Shown: positions 1-12,858, counted from the first letter of the stretch. The stretch: DNA of 64,000 bases from Azadirachta indica (GCA_022749755.1 CM040446.1:7428715-7492714), one strand, 5' to 3'. The notes: a model not told the origin generated them from the sequence alone. Made by a program: numbers and translations.

Positions 1-2480
1 CCAATTTTATTTTATCTCTTGACTTTTTAAATACCTTCCAAGTCCAAGTCCATGTTAAAGCTACGTCGTTTTTTTTTTAGGAATTGTATAAAAGGACAAA
101 TAGACCTAAGCCAATATTTGGAGTTCAAATTATGGGCTTTGGTATACAAGGTAAGAATAGGCCCTTGTTTAACCCAAATCAATATAATGACCTTGATCTA
201 GTTTACTTATGATGGGAAAGAAAGGGGAAGGTAGGGAGAGAACTAAGACCCAAAGGATCTGTTTTGTGATTAGCCTAATTTATAACGAACACAAAAACTA
301 AACACTTTAAAATCCATTTTTAGTTTTCATAACAAAGATTTGTCTTAAGAAGATAACATGCACTAGACTAACATTACATAAAACTAGTTATGTTCCACTA
401 AAATTACAAATTATACACTATATAAGGGAGTATCATTCCATACTCAAGGTAGCCGAAGAAAAGTAACCCTGGAATCCTTGAGACCACAATCTTAATGTAG
501 CTCCTAGATGGTGTTGGTCTTCTTCCATTCATGTTTGACTAACAAATCCCTTAATAATCATTGTTTTCCAATCGGCATTCGCCATGGAAATTGACCCGAG
601 ACATTATCTTAACAGCCTTATGTTTTTCCTGCATCCATAGGTGTTGACTTAGGCTACAAAAATACTTTTTCACAAGATATATGTAGTACCTAAAAATGGT
701 AGATATATCAAAATATCAGTTTCAAATTTTTAATTTTAGTAAGCACAAATAACTCACCACTTATATTTAGGAGTTTAGAAAACAAAAAGTATATCATTCA
801 TATTTAGATTTCAATCAAATTTAAATATTATCATATTTAGACTTCAAGCACAACAAAAACAAGCACTAACTTGGTTTGTATGACTTGAATAGACAAGCTG
901 TAAGCATTATTTTAGTATGTTAATTTGGATGCCTACGTTCTACAAACTAAAGAAGGAAATAATCCACTGAAAAAGAAAAATGATATCTATTCTCTGATTA
1001 ATTGTTAATTTAACTCTTTTTTTTTTTGAAAAATCAAAGTATATTGTTAATTTGTTTGTTTATTTTTTTACTCAAAACATTTTATAATAAAAGTTATCAA
1101 GGTATTATTAAGGAAAATTGACATATACTCCCTCAAATTTGGGAAAAGTCCATAGATATTTTGAAGTTTGAAAAAATAGATAGATTATTCTTTAGTAGCA
1201 TGGAGGTCAGGCTTCCGTTAATTTGACTAGATAGGCTATTAACATTTTCATCTCATAATTTCGATGAAACAATAATTTAGGATATAATTTTTTTCAATTT
1301 TAACAATTTAATCTCTACTATTCATAAGGTTAAGCATGGCAAAGGGGAGGGACAGGCTGAGATGTTCATTTTTTGTAAAAATATTTCTTGATCCATTTCC
1401 GTCCACATTTGACTTTTTTTTTCTTTTACAAAAAAATGTTTAGATTATACAAATTTTAGTCCCATTATTTTAGGATCCGTTAAACTGGTGATTTTTTAAT
1501 GGTATTGGCTTCAATACAAAATTTAAAAGAATATTATATTTGTTGGCCATATACATATTTAAAATATTTAATAATATCAATTCTTATGATTCTTAAATTC
1601 TCATTAACATCAAGTACCCACAATTTTCAATTTCTCATCAAAATTTATAATACAAATTAATTTTCATATCTTTTCCAACAACAATAATAATAATAATACA
1701 TATCTATTTTTCATATTTTCCTAACAATAATAATAATACATTGAGTTATTTTAATTTATATATAAGTGTTAGTTTGAAATGAATAAACATATTAATAAAT
1801 TATAACTCCAATTTGTAATAAGATTGACAAACAATATTCTTATTAGATATGCATGGTATATAAATAACTTCTTTTCCTTCTTAGGGAGGGGTACTCATTT
1901 ACACTTTAAAATATATTTTGAACACTCATGTACTTAATACAAAGCTTATGAAATTCAAGCAATAAATTTTTAGTCTCTAAACCCATAAAATTCTAAGCTT
2001 ATCCTCAGATTTTTTTTTTTTAAATTTTAGACTCCTCTTTGTCTCTCAAAACTTGTAACATAAAAAAATTAACAATATTTAATTAACTTTGTTGGCAAAA
2101 GAAGAAAAAACGGAGAATATGTTGGAAATTTTTAGGAGTTTATTCATATTTATTGTATTTCATTTTAATTTAATTTAGTAGTCAGTTCCTTTCAAAGAAC
2201 CGCTTTATTAATAATATAATTTTCTGTATGTAAATCATATTAATAATATAATTATTTAAATATATTAATAAGATAATAATATATTATTAATAAAGCAATC
2301 GTTTTGGTTTTGGGCGCCAAAAAGAGAAGGGTTAATTTTTAAAATATCCTAACTACATACAATTCTCGAACGAGAAATTAAAATTATGCACTAAACTTAA
2401 AAATATTAATTAATAATTTTAGAAAAATAATTTTTTAATGCTGGGAGCTAAGAGTATGTTCAGGGATAGCATACTACATA
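1..2480. other. AT-rich intergenic sequence, no gene seen
   Basis: No ORF of convincing length or codon pattern occurs on either strand. There are short poly-T runs, a TAA-type simple repeat near 1684-1735 and a stretch at 1130-1260 whose wording (ctccctcaaatttgggaaaa) resembles one near 15650-15730, so it may be a dispersed repeat. The slightly GC-richer stretch at 470-650 could be decayed coding DNA on the minus strand, but I could not assign it to a family. Confidence 0.6.
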
Positions 2481-2493
2481 CAAGGAGTGATTA

Positions 2494-2590
2494 CGAAAAA
2501 GAGAGGACCAGTTTCTGTTTGCAGTCAATCCATTAGGCGCGGTGATGGCGGCAATTATGGATTGATTTCTATCAGCCGATCGAGATCATT
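2494..2590 (+). pseudogene. WAT1-like transporter exon 6 remnant
   Basis: The translation gives KRGPV and, after a frameshift, a NPLGAVMAAIM-like segment. This matches the KRGPVFVSSFNPLGTVITA part of exon 6 of the intact WAT1-like gene downstream (6856-7004). The frame is broken and a stop follows. It lies about 0.5 kb before a last-exon remnant, the same exon order as the live gene, so I infer a decayed tandem paralog. No other exons of this copy were recognised upstream. Confidence 0.6.
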
Positions 2591-2815
2591 TTTCTATGCA
2601 GGTTCTTGTCATTTTCTCTCTACCAACTTTCCCACAATTTAAATACCTGTATACATATACATACATACATACATATTTATATATATAATATAATACAAAG
2701 AATATATTAATTAGTTAATCAAACAGTTTAAATTTGTAACTTATATATGAAGAATATTGGTATTGGATATAATAATGTAGGAATAAATATATATATATAC
2801 ATGAGGTAGAATTAA

Positions 2816-3033
2816 TGGCCTCTTTTTTTTTTTTAACACAAATTTACATTAATTGTAATTCATTAGATTTATGTACATTCAATAGTTAATATTGTATGTA
2901 ATAATATAATTAATGTATAATTAATTCATTTATAATTAATATCTATATTAAATATAATTTCAATCGTTAGATGTATTTAAATATAATGATCTATAATTAA
3001 TGTAAAAAATTGTGTTAAAAAAAAAAGAGGCCA
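2816..3033. mobile_element. MITE, 218 bp, long terminal inverted repeats
   Basis: The ends are inverted copies: tggcctcttttttttt at the left and aaaaaaagaggcca at the right, followed inward by matching arms (aacacaaatttacattaattg / ttaatgtaaaaaattgtgtt). There is no coding capacity. Flanks are ttaa on the left and ttga on the right, so any target duplication is imperfect. It interrupts a block that recurs without it at about 4170-4200, so that paralogous block is an approximate empty-site comparison. Confidence 0.75.
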
Positions 3034-3093
3034 TTGATCCTGTTTTAACACTAAATTTAATTAATTTCATGGAAATTTGACATTTGTTTCTAG

Positions 3094-3180
3094 GGTTATT
3101 GGAGCAATTGCGATTATGTAATTGGCTTGTACTTAGTTTTGTGGGGAAAGATCAAAGATCGAAAGATTCAAAACCCATCA
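3094..3180 (+). pseudogene. WAT1-like transporter last-exon remnant (copy 1)
   Basis: After an intact-looking acceptor (tttctag) the sequence reads VIGAIAIM and then hits a stop. The same DNA aligns with the start of exon 7 of the intact WAT1 gene (RIVGAIVIVIGLYMVLWG at 7091 onward) and closely with the copy at 4237. This is the final transmembrane helix of the EamA fold. It pairs with the exon 6 remnant at 2494-2590. Confidence 0.65.
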
Positions 3181-4236
3181 AATTCAAGCTAATATACGTA
3201 GATCTTAATTAAAGAAATCTCTAAAAATCTTATAAAACTAAAGGAAATGAAATCATCACGTTAAGTATTCGGTCAAGAGAAAAGAAAAAAACCTTCTTGA
3301 CTCGAAAGTCATAGATAACATCGAGATATAATTACGTTTTTTTGGTTGCATTGTTACAAGAAGCGGAAGCACGTTGAGCCCTAATTAGACCATGCATGAC
3401 GTGGAACTTTATTCCTTTATCACTTAAAGGTAACTTGCATATTCACATGCACATGATGCATTGTGACTTTATCAACTGGAACGGCCCCCACCATTTGGAT
3501 ATATATGCACATAAATTTTCAAAATTTTGTTGAGTTTTCTCACTCGTTCAAATTTGTCCATGAGCGAAAGATTAATAATCACGCATTTCTTTTATTAGTT
3601 TTTCATTATGGGATAATAACTTTTGAATCCACACATCATTTTTTTTTCAAAAATAAGAATCTAGTCATTTATTTATGACAAATAGGTCTCATGCAAGCCT
3701 TATCACAATGCCTAAAATACCTTTCCATGTTAGATTATATACCATGATATTGTAATGGTCCAAATTCTATTTATAAGGGTAATTTTTTTATGTTAACTGG
3801 CATGGGGACCTACTTGTTGCATGTATATAGTCTAAATATAACCCTAGTAAATTTAGAGACTCAAATACACTAGATTATATACCAACTTGTCCAAAATACA
3901 TTAAACTAAAATACTAGTATATATTATGCATATAATTTGTCTCAGCATGCTCAGCTCAGATGATAGATTAAGTTACTTTTTAAGTGCTTTGTCTAAGTTC
4001 GAGTTTGGGTATACAAGAGGTAAAAATTTATATGCTTTGGGCCAGCTTTGCCTACCCCTTATATTTAAAAAATATATATATGTATATAATCTAACAGTTT
4101 AAAAATTTATAACTTATGAAGAATAGTATTGAATAGAATAAGGTAGGAATATATATATATATATATATGTGTGTGCGTGTGTGTGTGTGTTTTGCCACTA
4201 AACTTAATTTCATGGGAAATTGACATATATTTCTAG

Positions 4237-4333
4237 GGTTATTGGAGCGATTGTGATTGTGATTGTCTTGTACGTAATTTTGTGGGGAAAGACCAAAGAT
4301 CAAAAGATTCAAAACCCATCAAATTCACGCTAA
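4237..4333 (+). pseudogene. WAT1-like transporter last-exon remnant (copy 2)
   Basis: Preceded by an acceptor (ttctag), this stretch stays open as VIGAIVIVIVLYVILWGK followed by a short hydrophilic tail and a TAA at 4331-4333. It corresponds to exon 7 of the live gene but has a shorter tail. No upstream exons remain next to it, so it is an orphan exon from a duplicated paralog. Confidence 0.7.
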
Positions 4334-4479
4334 TATAACTAGATTGTAATAAAGAAATGTCTTAAAATTTTATAAAACTAAAGGAAACGAAGTCATCACG
4401 TTAAAATTTGGTCAAGAGAAAAAAATCACATTCTATTGACTCGAAAGACATGCATATATAACTAAGTGTTTCTCTTATG

Positions 4480-4486
<7 letters not shown>

Positions 4487-4518
<32 letters not shown>
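4487..4518. repeat. (AT)n microsatellite
   Basis: An uninterrupted AT dinucleotide run of about 32 bases. A mixed AT/GT run lies at about 4150-4190. Confidence 0.95.
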
Positions 4519-4520
<2 letters not shown>

Positions 4521-5616
4521 ACTTCAAAAATGATAAATAACATGGATATATAATTAATATTTCTTTTTGGTTGTACTGTTGCAAGAAGAGAAACCACGTT
4601 GAGCCCTAATTGGACCATGCATGGCGTGGAACATATCATTTGCTTGCCTTCATATGGTAACTTGCACATGCATTGTAACTTTATCAACTGGACCGGTGAT
4701 TTGTATATGTATGCACACAAATTTTGAAACTTTTGCTGAGTTTTCCCACTCGTTCAAATTTGTTCATGGTGTTGTGTGGGAGAAAGATTAATAATCACGC
4801 ATTTCTTTTATTAGGTTATCATTATGGGATACTAACTTTTGAATACATATATCCCTTTTGTTTTTAGAAATATGAATCTAGTTTTTTATTTATGACAAAT
4901 AGGTCCCCAAGCCCTATCATAATTCCTGAAATACCTTTTTCATGTTAATGGACCAAATTCTATTTATAAGGATAATTTTGTTATTTTAATTGGGATGGGG
5001 ACTTATTTGTTACAAAAATAAAAAAAAGACTAAGATATTCAAATATCTTGATGCATGCCTTTGATAGTATTAGTACTTATTAATTACGTGTCACAATCCA
5101 TCTGCTTCGTGTATATAATCTCTAGTGATGTGATTATTTAAATGCAAAGATGCTCTAAATATCGTACTCAATTAAGATTTTTTCTCTAAAGTTGTTGATA
5201 TTAGTGTCGGCAACAATGGGTTGGCATTTTCATTTGCAATAATATACTTGATCATCAAATGCACTCAACTGATCCAAAGCTTTTTAGGCAGATAAGACGC
5301 TGTTTGATTCTATATAAGGAATATACCACTCTGGTTTTGAAGTTTTGAGTAATGTTCTTACCGCTATCTAAGGACATGGTAATCAATTTACCTAACACTC
5401 ATTCCCTAAAAAGAAAGCAGATGTCTTATCCAATCAAAATAAATGAGCGTAACAAGTGATCGAACATATATATGAATACACATGCAGATATACTAAGTCA
5501 ATTTTTATCACTATTTTTCCATTTAGCCATCTGTATGTATATATATATATCTCCACTTTATGTTGAGTTTGCAATATATTGATCTCTTAAGTGAGTGATC
5601 AGGAAAAAAGAAAAAA

Positions 5617-7253
5617 ATGTCTGTAAAGTCTTTAAGTAATCTTCTCAATCATGGAAAACCCTATTTATGTGTGTTTTTCATGCAATTTACGTATTCAATA
5701 ATGTCTATAATGGCAAAGTATGCTTTCACTGAAGGGCTGAGCCCACATGTATTGGTAGCATATAGGATGGTGGTTGCCACAATTCTCATTGCTCCGTTTG
5801 CCTTGGTGCTAGAAAGGTATCATTTTTATCTCTTTAAATTATTTTTTTTGTGTGCGTATATGTCTTAAGAAGTTTCAAAATGTTAATATCATGTTTGCAG
5901 GAAAACCAGGCCAAAAATGACTTTCGCCCTCTTTGCCAAGATCGCGTTGCTTAGTTTCTTCGAGTAAGAATTTTTTGCTCCAAAGGAAATTTCAACTTTT
6001 AAACTATGTATGATCTCCAAAGACTCAAGTCTAAAATTTTGTAATGCAGGCCTACAATTAGCCAGAACTTGTATTATTCAGGGATGAAGTATACTACTGC
6101 AGCTTTCACCGCTGCCATGTGCAATATTCTTCCTGCCATAACATTTCTGATGGCTTGCATCTTTGGGTATAACTCCATAAATTCATAAACAAAACATGAC
6201 GTCAAAAAGTGATTTTTTTTTTCCTTAACTTTGTGAAGGATTTTGCAGTCTTGAGAAACTGAACATTAAGAGAGTGCATAGCCAGGCAAAGATATTGGGT
6301 ACCATATTTGCAGCTGGGGGAGCAATGACAATGACTCTTCTCAAAGGACCAATCCTTAAATTTCCATGGAAACCATTAAGAATTCTTCACTATCAATCAC
6401 AAAGCGTTACACATAAAGAAGATCACACAAAGGGTTCTCTGATGATTATAGCTGGTTGTTTTTGCTGGTCTTGTTTCATTATTTTGCAAGTAAGAAAATA
6501 TTTAAAATAGAGTAATATTTACTAAAAATGATTTCCTATATCTTTATTGATCTGTGCGAGGTGGGGTTGGTTTGCTGTAGGCATTTTTGTTGAAATCATA
6601 TCCAGCGGAGTTGTCTCTAGCGGCTTTGATATGCATGATAAGCTCGGTAGAAGGAACCATTCTGGCATTTGCAGTTGAACGTCGGAACACAACAGTTTGG
6701 TCATTGCAGTTTGATGCCAAACTTTTGACTATCGTCTATGGCGTAAGAATTATTCTAAAAGTTCAAATTTTCAAAAAGCTAGCAATGTAATAGGTTCAAA
6801 GATTGACTATATATGACTTTGACGAATTAAGGACGTTTAATTTGTATGGATTCAGGGATTTGTTTCGTGTACAGCATATTTCACTATGGGATGGTTGATG
6901 AAGAAAAGGGGACCTGTTTTTGTGAGTTCTTTCAATCCTCTGGGCACCGTTATTACTGCAATTTTGGGCTCACTTTTTCTAGCTGAGCAGCTCTACGTAG
7001 GCAGGTATGAAACAATTCTCCTTCCCATATCTTCAAAATGTTTAACTAACATAGATTAATACTAATATGTTACTGTTGAATTTTCTGTAGGATTGTTGGA
7101 GCAATTGTGATTGTAATAGGACTATATATGGTTTTATGGGGTCGGAGCAAAGACCAGCAGCCATCAAAATCATACAGCGATCATATGGCACAATCTGATC
7201 AACAAGTGGCTTCAACAAACCGTGATATTGATATAGAGAATACCAGCACCTGA
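5617..7253 (+). CDS. WAT1-related (MtN21/EamA-type) membrane transporter
   Basis: Seven exons fit GT-AG rules: 5617-5816, 5901-5963, 6050-6166, 6249-6489, 6581-6742, 6856-7004 and 7091-7253. They give 1095 coding bases and a 364-residue protein, normal for the family (about 350-400). It starts MSVKSLSNLLNHGKPYL, followed by hydrophobic helices. Family signatures seen are NLYYSGMKYTTAAFTAAM (exon 3), a LLKGP loop then KGSLMI (exon 4), and KRGPVFVSSFNPLG with LGSLFLAEQLYVGR (exon 6). The final helix VGAIVIVIGLYMVLWG precedes a hydrophilic C-terminus. The exon pattern and two EamA halves suggest about ten membrane segments. Relatives move small metabolites such as auxin (Arabidopsis WAT1 at the tonoplast) or amino acids; the substrate here cannot be read from sequence. 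No frame lesion is visible. Remnant paralogous exons lie on both sides. Confidence 0.93.
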
Positions 7254-7895
7254 TTACAAGAAATTAATTGCTGGATATTTTTTGGCTTTAGAGAGTATTA
7301 TCGTGTATTTTTCTTGCCTTAAATACAATTTTCTTTACGTCTTTCTTTCTTTGTTTTGTTATGGTATTGAGTACCAAATTAAATTGGTATGTAAAAATAA
7401 AATTACCAAATGAACGGAACCTCAATCACCCTTTGAATGACTGGCATTGAGAGAGTAATTATGTTAGAATTCCTCAAATGTTTTGTGGGAATGCTCGAAT
7501 TTTTCATGTGAAATGGTATTATATTTGAAAGTCTCTGTAGGATTATGAATTTCGAGCAGTTGTTACTGTTTATTGGCCTCTATGGCGTCCTTCACGAGGG
7601 TTACACTTTTACAGAAGTATTATTCATTCGAGCGAGTAATTTTTTTTCCTCTGATATATGCCAAAATAAAAAGCCCCCCTAAAAAAAAGAAGTTATTTTA
7701 TCAAAAATAGAGCTACTTGTGTAATTGTTTTTCACACTCTTTATCTCAAACACGGCAACATAACTTCCCACTAAAATTTTAAAATATTATTTTGGAAACC
7801 TTCTTAAAAACTGTATTAATTATGCCAAGCTGTTGGCAGCTAGATTTTAAAAGAGGGAAAAGCAATAATAATTTTTGTAAGTGTTATAAAATGAA
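7254..7895. other. 3' flank of the WAT1 gene, no gene seen
   Basis: AT-rich sequence with no supported ORF. It probably contains the WAT1 3' UTR; a T-rich stretch with a ttaaatacaattttc segment lies at about 7318-7332, but I could not fix a poly(A) site. Confidence 0.5.
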
Positions 7896-7899
7896 CATT

Positions 7900-8089
7900 T
7901 TAGTTTAATAATTTAAAAATTAGTAAATGATATTTTAGTCCTTAATAGTTGGTCAATTAGCCTAATAAGTCCCACTAATTACTAAAATACCCAATAAAGT
8001 CCAAATCCATTTGTTTATACCATCTATTTTAATGAAAAAGTGTGATTTTAATACTATACACCTGTTAACTATTAATGTATATATATATG

Positions 8090-8121
<32 letters not shown>

Positions 8122-8740
8122 TGTATGTATGTATGTATATATGTGATTGTTTGACGTGAAAAGTATTGCCAATGTCAACATATTCGAATTTAAAATTTTA
8201 CAGCTAAGTTTAATGATCAATTATTGATAGTCGTCGCCAACCACTACCGATTGCCATTGACTACCATCTAATTCTATTTGTTCAAGTTACCGTATATATT
8301 ATTAGAATAAATTTTGATACTCTAAGTAATGGTACCATTACTATCAACATTAGAGCAACTATTCGTCATAAATTTGGATATAATTTTTTGGTGAAAAAAA
8401 TTTAACTTTAAATCAATAACAAATGATTGCTCAAACAATAATAATGATGGTACCATTGCTTAGAATGTTCAGCAATGATTTTAATTATATTTATAGTAAT
8501 TTAAACAGATGATATTAGACCATGGTCAATGGTGGTCAATAGTTTATCAAACCCAATTGTGAATTGCTCAATAAAGTGATAACAGATGTTATAGTAATAT
8601 GTATATATATCAATAAATTAACTGCCAATTCATAATATATCAATCTTTGTCACAAATTAATAGATTAGAACTTTTTAAAATATTTTAGGGATTAAAATAT
8701 CATTTATTCGTTAAAAATTATCTATTTAACTTTTATTTAA
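7900..8740. mobile_element. MITE-like element with inverted ends (putative)
   Basis: The left end (aaatgatattttagtcctta, about 7924) is roughly the reverse complement of the right end (ggattaaaatatcattta, about 8689-8706). There is no coding capacity. Internal sequence near 8440-8600 (gatggtaccattgcttagaatgttc, then a ggtggtcaatag motif) is similar to 22080-22260, which suggests a dispersed family. Exact ends and target duplication were not established. Confidence 0.5.
8092..8138. repeat. (TATG)n microsatellite
   Basis: About eleven TATG/GTAT units in an uninterrupted run, flanked by AT repeats. Confidence 0.95.
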
Positions 8741-9420
8741 TGGTAACATGCTTAGAATAGGTCATCATTGATGTCATCAGACTTTAAATTTCTCGATTAT
8801 ACAATAGCAATAGTTAATTCTAAAAAGTGAACAACAAAAATATGTCAGTACTAATATTTTGAGTATGAGCTATTTAATAGATTAAAAGTTAATAAATAAT
8901 TTTTAAACTATTGGAATAAAAATATATATTAGACCATAGTTAAAATTCAAATAGTACTTTTTTATTAAAAATTTAAAAGTGTTCTCGTTATTATGTTGTT
9001 GGAGACTTGGTTAGAAGTTTGTTAATTACAAGGATATTAGCATGTAAAGAGAAATGAGAGTCTTGATGGTTAATAAAATGGGAGAAAAAATATAAAAATC
9101 CAGTAGTTTACTATGTAGTCTGATGAGCAGAGAATAAAATTCATTGATTCCTCCAAAAATCTCTCTTGTGTTTCTTCATGCTTCTTTCTCGATTCTGGTT
9201 GACGTGAAATTTCTGAAGTTTGATGTTGTTCTTGATTACTAGAATGAATAAGATTAAATTGCATAACCTCTATTTGGGTAAGCATATATTTCACGCAATT
9301 TACCTGCTCGGCTGAGCCAAAACTAATTTAAGCTAGCTCGCTAGCTATATATATGATTTATAAAGAATTGAATTTCATATTAAATTTCTATAATTAGCCA
9401 GAACATTTTTCTTAATACAA

Positions 9421-9490
9421 TAATTAGCCAGAAGTTGTGTTTTAACAGAGATGAAATAATACACCATGCCTCAGTTTCAACCAACCCTAC
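9421..9490 (+). pseudogene. WAT1-like exon 3 remnant
   Basis: The DNA (aattagccagaagttgtgtt, then agagatgaaataatacacc) aligns with the start of exon 3 of the intact WAT1 gene (attagccagaacttgtatta at 6058 onward), which encodes ISQNLYYSGMKYTT. Several substitutions and small changes break the frame. Another sequence shared with the WAT1 upstream flank occurs near 10278. I infer a third, almost erased WAT1 paralog 3' of the live gene. Confidence 0.55.
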
Positions 9491-10614
9491 CCTAATATAT
9501 TTTATTTTAATTTGCGATATTGCAATAAAAGCAATTTCCCTTTTTCCTTTATTTATAAAACAATGTTTGAAACAATAATAGTTTTGAGTAAAGTAAGAAA
9601 CTGAAGTCTTTATAATATTGATGAAAGAAATTGACAAAGAAAGTACAAAACTCAAGAACTTATCCATTAATACTAAAAAGGATATATATATATATATATT
9701 TTTAAAAAACATGATATGTTTTAAATGAAAAAAATATAAATAGATTAAGTAGAGAGAATTTTAAAAAATAATTTAATGAAGTATTTAGTGAACATATATA
9801 TTAAAAATTTTCTTTAAATTAAGAAGCAAATAAACTATTTTTTTTGTTTTTTAATTTATTTTGATTTGGTTCTAAGAAGGGAAATCGTGTTGGCCCAAAT
9901 GGAGCTACCAAAGTCAAGATACATGCCTTCGTAAGAGAACGTGTGTTCGAAGCCTACGATCGCAGGACTTCTCTCACTACATGTGAAACTTCTCTTCACT
10001 AAGTGTGAGATTTGATCTCATATTTCGTGTATGTAGATGTTTGAAATAAACCACAAATATGTGTATCTAACCTATAAAAAAGCTACAATACTATGAATCT
10101 AAACTAAAAAATGTTGGGTGCAAATCCACCATGCATACACTAATCTAACCATAAACTTTTGTTAGGTGGAACTCATTAATTTATTTCATCAGCTAATTAA
10201 CAAGCTAAGCAAAGATTTCGATAACTTTTAAGCTTCGGCACTTGCTAAAAATTGTCTATTTGTGCCGTGTGAGATAGATTAATAATCACGCATTTTTTTT
10301 TACTAGGTTTAGTTATTTTATTTCTTAATTATATGTATTAATTTGAGATTTGACAAATCATGCTTAATTTTTTTAAACATTTTTAGCCTTTAATAATTTG
10401 TATTCGGTTTATATATATATATATATATATATATGTTCCCAGGATTTATACTTTTACTAATAAGGAGAATGTTTTGTCCACTTAGATAAACGGGTCCTAA
10501 AGATCCTATTTATTGAAATAACCATTAATTGCATGTTACATTTTAATTATATGATGGTTAAAACTCAATGCTGTACCGCTAATATAATCACTTTATTACT
10601 ACACGCGTCTGTTA

Positions 10615-10935
10615 TTATATATAATCGTGATTAATTATTTAATTATTTATTTCGTTTTGTTGGATCCTCGCACGAGCAGATTCATTTTCACCAGCCCCAG
10701 TGCATCGACTGCAAAGACAAGTAGTGCCAAATATATGGATAATCCAACAATGTTATGTCTGTTAATTGTTAGATCTAATAATATATGTTAATGGTAATTA
10801 CGAATGATTATGTTCTTTATGCAAATTTTTTTTTTTTTGCACAGAAATTCCTTGTATTTTTCTGATAACTTTGATGCCATGCAAGCTCTTTTCATAAAAT
10901 ATAAACCAAGATACTAGCACGCCAGACTAAGATAA
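10615..10935. repeat. 0.3 kb duplicated block, copy 1
   Basis: Collinear with 12450-12750: shared phrases include gtgattaattatttaattat, gtgcatcgactgcaaag, and ctgataactttgatgccatg. Similarity ends near an acacgccagac segment in both. The origin of the unit is unknown. Confidence 0.8.
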
Positions 10936-12449
10936 ATATATTTACAAATAGGTTTTTTGTAAACTTTTCTTAGATAAATCTTTAAAAGCAAATAAATTTA
11001 TAATCATAACAATCACATTCAAGTCATGAAAATAATCAAAACAATTTTTTTTATATTTAAAAACAAACAAACACCGTATATTATGAGTAATATTATTTAC
11101 TTGAACTAAAGCAAAAACTTTAAAGTTATCTCAAATCATGTGAAGCTTCCAATCATCCTAAGCATACCAAAGCATAACTTAATCACAAGCATAATATATC
11201 ATTCATATTAACTATGAACAACTTTTCTTATGCTCCACTTTCTAAGTTCAATTCATTTATTCATTTATGTAACAAAACGTCAACAATTTACTCATATTCT
11301 AAATTCCTTCGAATTACTAAAATAATAAACAACATACCTTAAAACTCTTTAACCTCAAATATTAAAAATTTAATAATTTAATTAAATTCAGGAATGCACA
11401 TTACAAAACCTTATAATTAAGTTTTCATATCTTTCTTTTTGGTTTTCTTACTGTACAACCTCCATTTAATGATTTTTAACTATCAATCTACTAATTGGAT
11501 TAAACTAAAATTTTACCGATCTGCTGAACACACTTATAAGCAATTTATATGTAAAATTTTATGACATTTGGACATCAAAAGCATTTTCAAAACATTTTCC
11601 TTTTTGGGTACGCAAACTATCCAGTGATTTTCAAATTTGAGATTGATCAATTTAAAAAATTCATAACTATTATTATAAAATTTTGTAGAACATAAATAGA
11701 CTTGTATAGAAAATAGCATACCAAATTTTTGAATTTTTTAACATTATTTGGTGACTCAAATAAATTTTTACTTTTGACTTATGGTAGAAATTATAATTTT
11801 CTAGAATAGTGAAGTGATTTCTCAAAAATCGTTAAAAGTTAGTTTCTTGGCCAATTTCTATGAAATAAAATTCTACAAGTTCTTTCTTGAGTGTATTTTA
11901 ATATCATAATAGATTTTCAAGAAAGCAGCCATGAAAACTATGTTTCAGTTATCAATAGGCAAATTATGGGCAAACTATTTAGTTAACTCCGTAAAATATA
12001 TCCTAATCCCATCAATACTAAACAAATAGTCTGATTAATCAAATACGTAACATATAAATAAAAATATTTGAGATCTTAACAAAACAAAATTTAACATTCT
12101 AGAGAACTTACCTACAAAATATTCTTATAGGCTAAAACAGACTTTTCTTCACGTTCTGTTTCTTTTTACTCTCTCTCTCTTTTTTCTTTTTTTAGCAAGG
12201 GCATAAGTTGTATAACATTTAACTTAAATAGACGCATGAAATCCTAGGATAATAAAGTATAATTTCACTTAGATCCCTCAACTGATTCTTTTATACTTTT
12301 AACCACAACAAATTAATGAATAACCAAAAGTTCTTTTCTTTTAGAAATATAATCATATTTGCCCAAACTTAAATCATCTACTCTAGAAAATATATCTTAA
12401 CTCATCAATTCTAATACTATAAATATTTCTCATAATATAACGTGTGTAT
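10936..12449. other. AT-rich sequence between duplicated blocks
   Basis: No ORF, RNA gene or clear repeat could be supported. A pyrimidine run (ctctctctctctttttt) lies near 12171. Confidence 0.5.
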
Positions 12450-12750
12450 ATAATTGTGATTAATTATTTAATTATTTATTTCATTTTCTTATGTGGTTCC
12501 TTGCATGAGCAGATTTTTTCACCAGCCACAGTGCATCGACTGCAAAGGCAAGCAGTGCCAAATATGTGGATGATCCAACAATATGATGTCTGTTAACTGT
12601 TGGAGCTAATATTTGTTAATGGTCATAGCGACTGATTATGTTCTTTATGAAAACTTTAGCAGAGAAATTAATGTATTTTCTGATAACTTTGATGCCATGC
12701 CAGCTCTTTTTATAACGGGGTACACCAAGACACTAACACGCCAGACTTGG
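12450..12750. repeat. 0.3 kb duplicated block, copy 2
   Basis: Second copy of the block at 10615-10935. The exon-like stretch at 12747 follows directly, whereas copy 1 is followed by unrelated AT-rich DNA. Confidence 0.8.
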
Positions 12751-12858
12751 AGGCTGGTGCTATTGCTTCAAAAACTGATCTAAAAGACGGATTCAGCAGC
12801 GAAAGCCGTTGGTTAAAGACAATTTTGATTGTTTTGTCTCTTGCAAACCTACAGTTGA
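12747..12858 (+). pseudogene. Orphan exon-like fragment, family not recognised
   Basis: This stretch has coding-like composition, unlike its AT-rich surroundings. It reads from a GAG codon into a ...LKDGFSSESRWLKTILIV... segment and then an LSLANLQLM segment, followed immediately by gtatac, a plausible 5' splice site at 12859. The open frame continues to 13133, but that part is AT-rich and looks like intron. No partner exon was found on either side. It may be a captured or stranded exon of a membrane protein; I do not recognise the family. Confidence 0.35.

Larger units (their letters stand above)
2700..3700. repeat. Duplicated block, copy 1 (pairs with 4070-4990)
   Basis: Long runs in the same order recur about 1.2 kb downstream: the aacagttt/aacttat segment near 2725, the WAT1 last exon, the 'aaaggaaatgaaatcatcacg' region near 3240, and the 'gattaataatcacgcatttc' region near 3570. 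Copy 1 carries the extra MITE at 2816-3033. This points to a local tandem duplication derived from a WAT1 gene and its downstream flank. Confidence 0.75.
4070..4990. repeat. Duplicated block, copy 2 (pairs with 2700-3700)
   Basis: Collinear with 2700-3700 but without the MITE. It contains the better preserved WAT1 last-exon remnant and AT/GT simple repeats at about 4150-4190. A further short match to its 3' part (gattaataatcacgcattt) occurs near 10278, beyond the intact WAT1 gene. Confidence 0.75.

Noticed and set aside
3463..3678. 71-codon ORF
   Set aside because: It lies inside the WAT1-derived duplicated flank, the frame is not kept in copy 2 (about 4690-4900) and the content is low-complexity.
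9380..9712. 110-codon minus-strand ORF
   Set aside because: It overlaps the plus-strand WAT1 exon 3 remnant and AT repeats, and its amino-acid content is typical of random AT-rich DNA.
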